DNA of 64,000 nucleotides from Marinicella marina. Lineage in GTDB: Bacteria > Pseudomonadota > Gammaproteobacteria > Xanthomonadales > Marinicellaceae. Shown piece after piece: positions 8,377 through 16,500 of this stretch. Below the pieces are notes generated by a model. The model was not told the DNA's origin, did not search any database, and was given only the letters and a program-made list of their open reading frames with translations. The stretch spans positions 1 to 64,000 of the forward strand of contig NZ_JASJNC010000009.1 of the NCBI RefSeq assembly GCF_030065545.1, given 5' to 3'. Numbering within the stretch: position 1 is the first letter of the stretch; each line of letters opens with the position of its first letter. The position numbers were made by a program, and so were the translations under genes.

Positions 8377-10332
8377 ATGGCAATTTATTCGTTTGGTTCA
8401 TTCCAACTCAACACCGAGACCATCAAGCTAAATCGTGGCAATCAAGAAATTGAGCTTGAGCCACAAGTATTCAATGCCTTGTTGTACTTGATTGAAAATC
8501 ATCGGCGGGTGGTTACCAAAGATGAGCTGTTTGATGAATTGTGGCAAGGTCGAACCTTGACCGATAATGTGATTACCAGGATCATTTATGAATTGAGAAA
8601 AGCCATTGATGATAAAGCAAACAAAGATTCTGTCATCAGAACAGTCAGGGGCAAGGGGTATCAGTTTGTTGCAGCGGTCACTGAAGTTGAGTCCAGTGAT
8701 GCTGTGGTTCCAGCAACGTCATCTGGCTTGAAAGCCAAAACATGGACTGCACCTATTTTTTCATTAGCAGCTTTGGGTGTCTTGGTGTTTGGTTATTGGG
8801 CGCTTTATGCTGAAAAGGATGGCATCAATAAATCAGAACAATCAAGTGCTGGGGCGCTTTCAATCAATACCAAAAACCAGGCCTATCAAATTCTGTCTGT
8901 GCTGCCGATAGAAATCAATTCAGGCAATGATGAATTGGAGATGCTGGTGCAATCGTTGATTGATTATTTGATTCATCAGTTGGGTCAAAATTTTAATATG
9001 AAAGTCATCCACCCTGACAGCTTGGTCAGTATGGGTGAACAAGTGGAAGACTTATACGCCATACAAGAGGCCACCCGGTCTAATTTTCTGATTCAGGGGT
9101 TCATTGAATCCAACAGTGCCAAAATCGTAAATTTACATTTGACCTTGCACAAATTGAATCAAGACGGCACCCTAACGCCGTTTCCTTTGGGTGCTTTTGA
9201 ATTTCCTTATCCCAATGATGTAAAGGAGCTGAATGCCTTGTATAAACAACGCAAAGTGACCGTCAGGAGTATTGTCGAAATCATCAAGCCAGGCTTAACG
9301 CTTAATCAAGACGATCATTTTGAGACTGATGACCCCGAAGCTTATCGATTGGTGATAGCGGCACACCACATGTCGCGCTCGGATCAATGCGATGACATGA
9401 AACGGGCCGAAGAATTGTTACTCAAAGCGGTAGCAAGGGACGATGAATTTGTGTATGCCTATTTGCAGTTGTTCATGAATTACTACAAAAGGGTTTGGAT
9501 ATGTGGCGAATCAACTGACTACCATGCCAAAGGCTTGGTGATGGCTGCGGTGGTGGATCGATTGGCACCAGATAAATTCCAAGCCATGGACATGCGCCGA
9601 AGCACCATTTTGGTTGAGTCTAACCAAGTCGAAGAAGCCTATGAGTTTTCCAAGCAAGCTGACTGGAATAACCCCAGCGACATTTACGACATGTCATACA
9701 GCCTGCGCTATGCTGGATTTTTGGACATGTCGAGTGAAAATATAGACAGAATTCTTCAGCTGGATCCGTTTTTCTTCAGTGAAAAGCCCATTCAACATGC
9801 ACCTAATACTTTGCTGTACCAAAACCGATTCAGTGAGCATTTGGCCTTGTTGGCGGAACCCGGTAGTGCCTATCATGATTATTTTCGTGCCTTGAATTTA
9901 TACCTCAATGATGAATCGAAGCAAGCCCAAAAAATTCTAGAGGGCGTAGTCAAAAGAACACCGGAAGATTTATTCGGCCGTTATTCGCAAGCCCTGTTGT
10001 ATGTGGTCGTTGCGGATCATGCGGCAGCAGTAGCTACCATTGATGGCATCAATCAGCTCAGAACGACACAAAAACACACCGATGGTGAAATGACTTATAA
10101 GTTAGCACAGCTCTATGCCATGGCTGGATCAACCGAGCAAGCCATAAAGCAGTTTCAACAGGCTGTTGATCAAGGTTTTTTTCCAATGAATTACTTTTTG
10201 ATAGACCCAGCTTTGATGTCACTTCGTGATCACCACCAATTCAACCCAATCATCAAACAAGCAACCCAGCGGCACCTGGCCTTTGCTCAGCGCTTTGGCT
10301 TAACTCCTGAGGCTGCCAAGGCAAACAAATAA
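8377..10332 (+). CDS. Membrane-anchored CadC/ToxR-like transcriptional regulator with TPR periplasmic domain
   Basis: A 651-aa one-component regulator. Residues 1-100 are an OmpR/PhoB-type winged helix (ELEPQVFNALLYLIE, TKDELFDELW, NVITRIIYELRKAIDD, IRTVRGKGYQF). A single membrane segment lies at about 123-145 (APIFSLAALGVLVFGYWAL), so the remainder is periplasmic. That part contains a region resembling a TolB/adenylate-cyclase-associated fold (about 165-300) followed by TPR-like helices (about 310-640). No receiver or kinase domain is present, so signal transfer would be direct through the membrane. It is divergent from the BNR protein gene and followed by two exported repeat proteins; these neighbours are likely but unproven targets. 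An ORF at 9694-9876 on the other strand is a shadow. Confidence 0.82.
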   Translation: MAIYSFGSFQLNTETIKLNRGNQEIELEPQVFNALLYLIENHRRVVTKDELFDELWQGRTLTDNVITRIIYELRKAIDDKANKDSVIRTVRGKGYQFVAAVTEVESSDAVVPATSSGLKAKTWTAPIFSLAALGVLVFGYWALYAEKDGINKSEQSSAGALSINTKNQAYQILSVLPIEINSGNDELEMLVQSLIDYLIHQLGQNFNMKVIHPDSLVSMGEQVEDLYAIQEATRSNFLIQGFIESNSAKIVNLHLTLHKLNQDGTLTPFPLGAFEFPYPNDVKELNALYKQRKVTVRSIVEIIKPGLTLNQDDHFETDDPEAYRLVIAAHHMSRSDQCDDMKRAEELLLKAVARDDEFVYAYLQLFMNYYKRVWICGESTDYHAKGLVMAAVVDRLAPDKFQAMDMRRSTILVESNQVEEAYEFSKQADWNNPSDIYDMSYSLRYAGFLDMSSENIDRILQLDPFFFSEKPIQHAPNTLLYQNRFSEHLALLAEPGSAYHDYFRALNLYLNDESKQAQKILEGVVKRTPEDLFGRYSQALLYVVVADHAAAVATIDGINQLRTTQKHTDGEMTYKLAQLYAMAGSTEQAIKQFQQAVDQGFFPMNYFLIDPALMSLRDHHQFNPIIKQATQRHLAFAQRFGLTPEAAKANK

Positions 10333-10510
10333 TTCACTCAATGCTGAAAATTCAATGGATGTTAAAAATTCATTGGATAAGACATCCTCAAGTTTTCATC
10401 ACCAAACCATGAGCCCAGCATCATTTTTATCAGCACTGTAATTCCTAACATATACACAGGTTTGAAAAACCCATGTTCAATTTTGTTTTATTTATTTGAA
10501 AGGAATTATT

Positions 10511-12160
10511 ATGAAAAAGAGACCGCAGACAGCAGGGTTGTTGACCGTACTTTTAATTGGCGCTCTGGCTGGCCAAAACACCCATGCAACGAAAACCCAA
10601 CACAATGCAATCAAAGCCATTGAGGGATCGAATTTTTTGGACTTGGATACTGTAATCAGCATTTATGCAACAGCAGAGGATGATGAGTTTGGGTATGCTT
10701 TGGCCAATGGTGATTATGACAATGATGGTTATGATGATCTGGCTGTGGGGATTCCACGATATGACTTAGAGGTTTTGGGTACACCCATTGAGAACACGGG
10801 TGCTGTCATGATCATTTATGGTACGGCTGGCGGGTTGGGCAGCAGAACCCAGCTCATTTATCAAAGCTTTGATCAAGCGCAAGATGGTATAGAGGAAAAC
10901 GATTTATTTGGTCGCGCCCTGACCACCGGTGATTTCAATGGTGATGACATTGATGACTTAGCTGTTGGGGTACCATTTGAAGACGTGTTCAGTGTATCGC
11001 CAGTTCTCAATGCAGGTGTGGTGAATGTGTTTTATGGCGCCAAATCTGGTTTTGGTAATGAGTCGTTGTTGATTCGACCCGGGTTACCAGGACAACCTTC
11101 TGTGGGGGTTGAGAGCAATGATCAATTTGGTACCGCACTGGCAGCTGGTGATTTTGATGCCGATGGCTTTGATGATTTGGTGGTGGGTGTGCCCTTGGAA
11201 GATTTTGGCACAGACAATGACATCGATAATGCCGGTTCAGTGGTCATTTATTATGGTTCAGCAGCCGGTGTAGACTTAGACAGCAGGCAGGGTTATAGTC
11301 AAAACACAGCATCAATTGAAGACAGTGTGCAGGAGGGTGATCTATTTGGCTGGAGTTTGGCTACTGGGTATTTTGATAACGACCAGTATGCGGATTTGGC
11401 TATTGGTGTGCCGGGTGAGGACATTGATGGTGAATTCAATGCAGGCATTGTGCAAATTATTGAAGGCTCGGCGTCTGGCCTGACCTCTAATGATTATATC
11501 CGCTCGCAAGAAGGTCCAGTCAGCGGTATTTTTGAGGCTGGCGATGAGTTTGGCCATGCTTTGTCAGCTGGTGACATCAATAACGATGGCTTTGATGATT
11601 TGGCGGTTGGGGTTTGGCGTGAGGATGCCAATGCCAGTGGCTTGGTTGATATTGGCGGGGTCAACATCCTCTATGGAGACACCAATTCGCTATCTGAAGA
11701 AGGCAGCCAATTTATTTCACAAAATAACAGCAGTGTTTTGGGTACTGCAGCCAATAGCGATGAATTTGGTTCTGCTGTCTTGTTGGTCGATCTAAATGAT
11801 GATGGTTTTGCTGACTTGGTGGTTGGTACACCGGAGGACATCAGTTTCAATGACGATGCTGTGGTGGACAATGCTGGCAGCATCAATATCTTGTATGGTA
11901 ACGCCGCAGGCATCAGCCTCAATGGTGATGAATACCGCCAGTCTCGTGACGTGGATTCAAGTCAAAACATAGGTAGCTTGTATGGCAGGGCGCTGACAGC
12001 CGGTCAATTCAATGGCTTCGTTGGGCTGGCAGTTGGTGTGCCAGGTTGGCAGTCTGGTGATGGTGATGTTGAGGCTGGCGCCGTCGATGTGCTTGATTTT
12101 ACCCGTGCTGATTTGATTTTTGCAGATGGCTTCGAAGACACATCGTTTTCAGCAGAATGA
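10511..12160 (+). CDS. Exported FG-GAP repeat (integrin alpha-like propeller) protein with C-terminal IFADGFE tag
   Basis: The frame opens at a TTG at 10496, but the ATG at 10511 has AAAGGA about 7 nt upstream and starts a signal peptide (MKKRPQTAGLLTVLLIGALA), giving 549 aa. Seven FG-GAP repeats of about 60-70 aa are visible, each with FGxALxxGDxxxDGxDDLxVG, for example FGYALANGDYDNDGYDDLAV and FGRALTTGDFNGDDIDDLAV. The DxDxDG-type loops are Ca2+-binding in integrin alpha propellers. The seventh (YGRALTAGQFNGFVGLAVG) lacks the calcium ligands. The protein ends ADLIFADGFEDTSFSAE, a tag shared in part with the next gene. The likely role is extracellular adhesion or matrix; no enzymatic domain is seen. 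Confidence 0.82.
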   Translation: MKKRPQTAGLLTVLLIGALAGQNTHATKTQHNAIKAIEGSNFLDLDTVISIYATAEDDEFGYALANGDYDNDGYDDLAVGIPRYDLEVLGTPIENTGAVMIIYGTAGGLGSRTQLIYQSFDQAQDGIEENDLFGRALTTGDFNGDDIDDLAVGVPFEDVFSVSPVLNAGVVNVFYGAKSGFGNESLLIRPGLPGQPSVGVESNDQFGTALAAGDFDADGFDDLVVGVPLEDFGTDNDIDNAGSVVIYYGSAAGVDLDSRQGYSQNTASIEDSVQEGDLFGWSLATGYFDNDQYADLAIGVPGEDIDGEFNAGIVQIIEGSASGLTSNDYIRSQEGPVSGIFEAGDEFGHALSAGDINNDGFDDLAVGVWREDANASGLVDIGGVNILYGDTNSLSEEGSQFISQNNSSVLGTAANSDEFGSAVLLVDLNDDGFADLVVGTPEDISFNDDAVVDNAGSINILYGNAAGISLNGDEYRQSRDVDSSQNIGSLYGRALTAGQFNGFVGLAVGVPGWQSGDGDVEAGAVDVLDFTRADLIFADGFEDTSFSAE

Positions 12161-12241
12161 GTAGAGAGCCAGTGAACAGCTCTCAGTATAACTATAAAGT
12201 GAGGGCTGTTTTGCTGGGTGATTCAATCAAATGAGGAAGTT

Positions 12242-14185
12242 ATGATGATGAAAGATTCAACCCTAAAAGTTCCGGTAAATATACCATTCGTTCACTTCGG
12301 TTCATTGTTGTTGTCGTTGTTATTATTAATGTTTTGCCCCTTGGTAGCTGTTGCTAAAAGCAAACAATTCAGCAATAAATTGAATCAAGACATACTCAAA
12401 TCACAAAGTTTTGATCAATTGAGTACAGTGATTGCAACCAGGCCTGCGGGCGAATTCATCAGCCTGGGCGCTGATGGGGACTGTGAATTGAATGTGGCAT
12501 CAAGCAGCCTCCAGCAGGCGATTGATACCGGAGTGGCAGAAATCAGGGTGGCATCAAATGGTACTTACCTTGAGAACATCTCAATCGATAACCAAAGCGT
12601 GGTAATCAGAGGTGGGTTTACTGATTGTGCCGCAGCCAACAGCAACAGCCAAACAAGCAATGATTTAACGGTTATTGATGGAGCCAATATGACCGCCCCA
12701 GTGATTCACATCTCAGGTGTTACCAAAGGCCAAAGACAGGTGGTTAGGTTAGAAAACTTGAGGTTAGAAAATGGGACCTCCTCCAATGCGGTTAACGGCG
12801 GTGGTTTATCTTTGGATGAAACTGATTTGGAGTTACAGCTGTTGCGGGTTTTAATCATTAACAATGATGGAACTTTTGGTGCTGGGATGAATGTGGATGG
12901 CGGCATTGGTGTGAATGCCGCTGAACTTGATGTTTTTGGTCAAGATGTGGTGGTTGTCGAAAACACATCCAGTGCAAGTGCAGGCGGCCTTTTATGTATC
13001 GGTTTAGCAGATGTAACCTTCACAGGTATGAGTTTGGTGGTGAATAATTCAGCAGTCAATTCAGCGGCTGGCATTTCTATGCGGAATGGTTGTGAAATCA
13101 GTTTCTACAGTGAGCTGTTTGCGGGCTCCTTAACCGGATTTGCTGGCATCATTGGCAATTCTGCTAACAACGATGCCGGTGGTGTATTTGCTACTTTGGG
13201 GGCGAAGCTCTATTTATTCGGTCAAAAAATGTGTGTTGATGACAATTGTTTAGGCTCTAATCAACAACCAATCACTGTTATTAATAATGTGGCTGATGAG
13301 GATGATAATGCTGACGGTGATGGTGGTGGGATATACCTGCAAGAATCTGGCTTTCAAACTGAAGCGTATGGCAACGGTGTGGTGATTGATGGCAATACAG
13401 CTGGTGGTCATGGTGGAGGCGTTTTTATTGGTGGCAATGCCAAGTTCACGGTTGAAAGACAAGTGGGAGGGTGTTGGAATAAAGACCGATGTAACCACAT
13501 CATAGCCAATACATCGGGCGATGATTCTGGCCGAGGAGGTGCTTTTTATGTATCTGATGGAGGCGTGTTAAATATCAGACAAAGTTATTTAGAGGAGAAT
13601 CGTGCTGATTTTGGCACAGCCATTTATGCCACAGGTCAAACAGCAGCCGTGTTTGTTGAAAGCAGTATTTTTAATGACAATGGCGATGGGGGCATTGACG
13701 GCTTTTCAGATTTTGGGGTGATCAGTGCTTTTGATGGTGCTGCCACAGATCTGCGTCACGTTACCATTGCAGACAATGAATCAGCCAGCAGTGTGTTTGG
13801 TGTTGGTCCGACCGGTGATTCCTCTTTAACTTTATTGAATTCGATTGTTCATGATCCCGGTTCTGGTAACTTATTTGGTCCAGATAATGGCCCCATATCT
13901 ATCAATTGTTTGATCGCTCATGAGGCCAATTCATACCTTGGTGGTCAAGTTTCTGTGCTTGATCCAGGTTTTGTCGATCGTTTGGCTGGTGACTTTCACC
14001 TCAGTTCTGATTCATTTGCGATTGATCTGTGCGATGGTATTGCTTTGACTCAGCTATTGGACATAGATGTTGAAGCCAGAGGCTGGGATGACCCAACGCA
14101 AATCAATGCCAGTGGCACGCATGTATTAGATGCAGGTGCTGATGAAAGTTACGCCAATGACATCATTTTTGCGGACAGTTTTTAA
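12242..14185 (+). CDS. Exported parallel beta-helix, choice-of-anchor-Q-type protein
   Basis: GAGGAAG precedes a triple ATG (12242/12245/12248); the frame extends to a GTG at 12218 but the SD favours 12242. The 647-aa product has an N-terminal hydrophobic segment (FGSLLLSLLLLMFCPLVAVA) and then right-handed beta-helix repeats rich in G-N-V-A (for example GGHGGGVFIGGNAKFTV, NNDAGGVFATLGAKLYLFG). The C-terminal region DPGFVDRLAGDFHLSSDSFA ... HVLDAGADE is the recognisable choice-of-anchor Q motif, and the last residues are DIIFADSF. It is transcribed after the FG-GAP gene with an 81-bp gap and is probably co-expressed. The likely function is a surface or extracellular structural protein; pectinase-type catalytic residues were not identified. 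Confidence 0.78.
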   Translation: MMMKDSTLKVPVNIPFVHFGSLLLSLLLLMFCPLVAVAKSKQFSNKLNQDILKSQSFDQLSTVIATRPAGEFISLGADGDCELNVASSSLQQAIDTGVAEIRVASNGTYLENISIDNQSVVIRGGFTDCAAANSNSQTSNDLTVIDGANMTAPVIHISGVTKGQRQVVRLENLRLENGTSSNAVNGGGLSLDETDLELQLLRVLIINNDGTFGAGMNVDGGIGVNAAELDVFGQDVVVVENTSSASAGGLLCIGLADVTFTGMSLVVNNSAVNSAAGISMRNGCEISFYSELFAGSLTGFAGIIGNSANNDAGGVFATLGAKLYLFGQKMCVDDNCLGSNQQPITVINNVADEDDNADGDGGGIYLQESGFQTEAYGNGVVIDGNTAGGHGGGVFIGGNAKFTVERQVGGCWNKDRCNHIIANTSGDDSGRGGAFYVSDGGVLNIRQSYLEENRADFGTAIYATGQTAAVFVESSIFNDNGDGGIDGFSDFGVISAFDGAATDLRHVTIADNESASSVFGVGPTGDSSLTLLNSIVHDPGSGNLFGPDNGPISINCLIAHEANSYLGGQVSVLDPGFVDRLAGDFHLSSDSFAIDLCDGIALTQLLDIDVEARGWDDPTQINASGTHVLDAGADESYANDIIFADSF

Positions 14186-14196
14186 TTTGAAAGCAT

Positions 14197-14219
14197 AAAA
14201 AAACCCTGCTTGAGCAGGG
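14197..14219 (-). terminator. Terminator of the symporter operon
   Basis: Stem CCCTGCT/AGCAGGG (14204-14210 with 14213-14219) followed on the minus strand by seven T (14203-14197). It lies about 50 nt beyond the symporter stop, at the very end of the convergent beta-helix gene. Confidence 0.75.
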
Positions 14220-14230
14220 CTTGGGGAGAC

Positions 14231-14258
14231 GTGGCTGGTTCAAACCAGCCACTTTTTT
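14231..14258 (+). terminator. Terminator of the beta-helix gene
   Basis: Stem GTGGCTGG/CCAGCCAC (14231-14238 with 14245-14252), 6-nt loop, then six T on the plus strand. It forms a back-to-back pair with the minus-strand terminator at 14197-14219. Confidence 0.85.
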
Positions 14259-14268
14259 ACCTCGGTCC

Positions 14269-16011
14269 TTAAGTGGTTGCTTTTGGAATCCTGATTGATT
14301 CAACCAACTCTTGGATTTCTGCTGGTGGTGGGGCAGTGACTTTACTGACCACAAAGGCCACCACAAAGTTAAGGATCATACCCAAAGTACCTATGCCCTC
14401 AGGTGAGATACCAAACCACCAATGTTCGGCGTTGTTCAACTCTACGTTCAGGGTTTTGAAGTAGATGATATAACTCAAAGTGAAGACAATACCAACAACC
14501 ATGCCAGCAATCGCACCGGCTTTGTTGGCTCGTTTGGAGAAAATGCCCATCAAGATAGCAGGGAATAGGGATGAGGCTGCCAAGCCAAAAGCCAATGCCA
14601 CCACTTGGGCCACAAAGCCTGGCGGATTGGCGCCCAAGTAACCGGCCACGATAATGGCAAATGCGGCAGCAACACGTCCCACCATCAGTTCTTTCTTCTC
14701 TGAGATGCTTGGCATCAACATGCCTTTGACCAAATCATGAGAAATGGCTGCTGAAATTACCAGCAATAATCCCGCAGCGGTTGACAGCGCGGCGGCAATA
14801 CCACCAGCAGCAATCAATGCAATGACCCAGTTGGGTAATTGGGCAATTTCTGGATTGGCCAATACCATGATGTCGCGATCCACTTTTAATTCATTGCCTT
14901 GCCAGCCATAACTTTCAGCGGTGGCTTTGAAGTCTTGGTTTTTGTCGTTGTAGTACTGAATGCGGCCATCGCCATTTTTATCATCAAATGCCAACAAGCC
15001 CGTTTTTTCCCAAGTGGCGAACCAGTCGGGTTTTTTACTGTATTCCAAATTGCCAGCCACTGAGCCCACAGCGCCCGGTTGAATGGTTTCAATCAAGTTC
15101 ATGCGGCCCAAAGCGCCCACAGCTGGAGCGGTGGTATAAAGGATGGTGATGAAGAACAGGGCCCAAAAAGCCGATTTTCTGGCATCAGCCACCTTAGGCA
15201 CAGTAAAGAACCTAACAATCACATGCGGCAGACCAGCAGTACCAACCATCAATGCGGCAGTAATAAAAAACATGTCTACAGTACTCTTAGCACCATCGGT
15301 GTAGGCAGTAAAGCCCAAGGATTGAACCACATTATCTAGTTTAGTCAGTAAATACATGCCTTCACCAGTCATTTCGCTGCCAAAAGCAAGTTGTGGTACT
15401 GGGTTACCCGTGGCTTGGATGGAGATGAATATGGCTGGTACCATGTAGGCAAAAATCAACACACAGTATTGTGCCACTTGGGTGTAAGTGATGCCCTTCA
15501 TGCCGCCTAAAACCGCATAGAAAAACACAATGCCCATACCAATGATCAAACCAGTGACAATTTCTACTTCTAAAAAGCGTGAGAACACAATACCCACGCC
15601 GCGCATTTGGCCAGCTACGTAGGTGAATGAGATGATGATCAAACAAATCACTGCCACTATCCGCGCCGTTTTTGAATAATACCGATCACCAATGAATTGT
15701 GGTACCGTGAATTTTCCAAACTTACGTAAGTAGGGTGCCAATAACAGCGCCAGCAGCACATAACCGCCGGTCCAACCCATCAAATAAACCGAGGCATCAT
15801 AACCAGCAAAAGCGATGATACCTGCCATTGAGATGAACGATGCGGCTGACATCCAATCGGCCGCAGTGGCCATGCCGTTGGCAATCGGGTTAACACCTTT
15901 GCCAGCAATGTAAAAATCACCGGTGCTTTTGGCCTTTGACCAAATCGCAATGGCGATGTACAAAGCGAAAGAGAGAACAACAACGGTTATGGTTAAAGTC
16001 TTTAATTCCAT
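14269..16011 (-). CDS. actP: Sodium:solute symporter, ActP/VC_2705-type (probable acetate/monocarboxylate uptake)
   Basis: A 580-aa inner-membrane SSS-family transporter with about 13 membrane segments. Typical SSS stretches are KSTGDFYIAGKGVNPIANGM (about 29-48), AADWMSAASFISMAG and GMKGITYTQVAQY. A soluble insertion around residues 310-375 contains DDKNGDGRIQYY, an EF-hand-like acidic loop, ahead of LPNWVIALIAAGGIAAALST. The gene lies 2 nt after the DUF4212 small-subunit gene, the arrangement of the two-gene symporters next to crbS in other gammaproteobacteria. Acetate is the likely substrate from its place beside crbS and acs; other short-chain carboxylates remain possible. The symbol actP is used in the family sense. 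A CrbR-type box lies upstream of the operon. Confidence 0.85.
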   Translation of the reverse strand: MELKTLTITVVVLSFALYIAIAIWSKAKSTGDFYIAGKGVNPIANGMATAADWMSAASFISMAGIIAFAGYDASVYLMGWTGGYVLLALLLAPYLRKFGKFTVPQFIGDRYYSKTARIVAVICLIIISFTYVAGQMRGVGIVFSRFLEVEIVTGLIIGMGIVFFYAVLGGMKGITYTQVAQYCVLIFAYMVPAIFISIQATGNPVPQLAFGSEMTGEGMYLLTKLDNVVQSLGFTAYTDGAKSTVDMFFITAALMVGTAGLPHVIVRFFTVPKVADARKSAFWALFFITILYTTAPAVGALGRMNLIETIQPGAVGSVAGNLEYSKKPDWFATWEKTGLLAFDDKNGDGRIQYYNDKNQDFKATAESYGWQGNELKVDRDIMVLANPEIAQLPNWVIALIAAGGIAAALSTAAGLLLVISAAISHDLVKGMLMPSISEKKELMVGRVAAAFAIIVAGYLGANPPGFVAQVVALAFGLAASSLFPAILMGIFSKRANKAGAIAGMVVGIVFTLSYIIYFKTLNVELNNAEHWWFGISPEGIGTLGMILNFVVAFVVSKVTAPPPAEIQELVESIRIPKATT

Positions 16012-16013
16012 GA

Positions 16014-16271
16014 TTATTCCTCCACCCCAAATTTCTTATCGAGCTTGTTCATGCCCCTGACATAAACTGCAATAAGAATTAAAAAGACATAGAGTGCACC
16101 TTGTTGTGCCATCCAGAAGCCCAATTTGAAGCCAGCGAATTGAATTTGGTTGAGTTCATCAACAAAAACAATGCCGCACAAAAACGAAACAATGAACCAA
16201 ATGGATAACAACAACCCCATCAATTTGAGGTTGGCTTTCCAGTAGTTAGCATGATTGCTATTTGTAGACAT
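16014..16271 (-). CDS. DUF4212 small subunit of the sodium:solute symporter
   Basis: An 85-aa membrane protein with two transmembrane helices (LMGLLLSIWFIVSFLCGIVF and GALYVFLILIAVYVRGM) joined by FVDELNQIQFAGFKLGFWMAQQ, the conserved DUF4212 centre. It ends in a short charged cytoplasmic tail. Family members are always encoded just upstream of a VC_2705-type symporter and are thought to be an accessory subunit. The SD AGAGGATC precedes the ATG. It is first gene of a two-gene operon. Confidence 0.88.
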   Translation of the reverse strand: MSTNSNHANYWKANLKLMGLLLSIWFIVSFLCGIVFVDELNQIQFAGFKLGFWMAQQGALYVFLILIAVYVRGMNKLDKKFGVEE

Positions 16272-16329
16272 GTGATCCTCTTTTTAAATGAATTAGACCT
16301 AATGTAACAAAAGCACTGAACAATTAAAC

Positions 16330-16344
16330 TTAGACTTTGGTCTA
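16330..16344. promoter_or_regulatory. Candidate CrbR-binding box, symporter/crbS intergenic region
   Basis: TTAGACTTTGGTCTA, with perfect palindromic core TAGAC-TTTG-GTCTA. It lies 58 bp upstream of the DUF4212 gene, and on the minus strand TACATT (a possible -10) begins exactly 23 nt past it. Near-identical boxes sit at the same spacing before acs and the porin gene. Confidence 0.65.
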
Positions 16345-16500
16345 CGTGCTGCGGGCAGGATATCGTACTTGATCATTATTTTTTTGCTGGCGATTGTGCT
16401 GCCATGTATTTTATTTTGGTTTTTTCGCTCAAAAGCATCTTTACTTGATAGAATAATCTCATGAAATCAGCTGCTTGCCTGAATAAGCTCAACCAAAATC

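Noticed and set aside
10347-10378. Two similar 14-mers (AAAATTCAATGGAT and AAAATTCATTGGAT) after the CadC-like gene
   Set aside because: AT-rich near-repeats with one mismatch and no clear promoter relation; likely chance or minor duplication.
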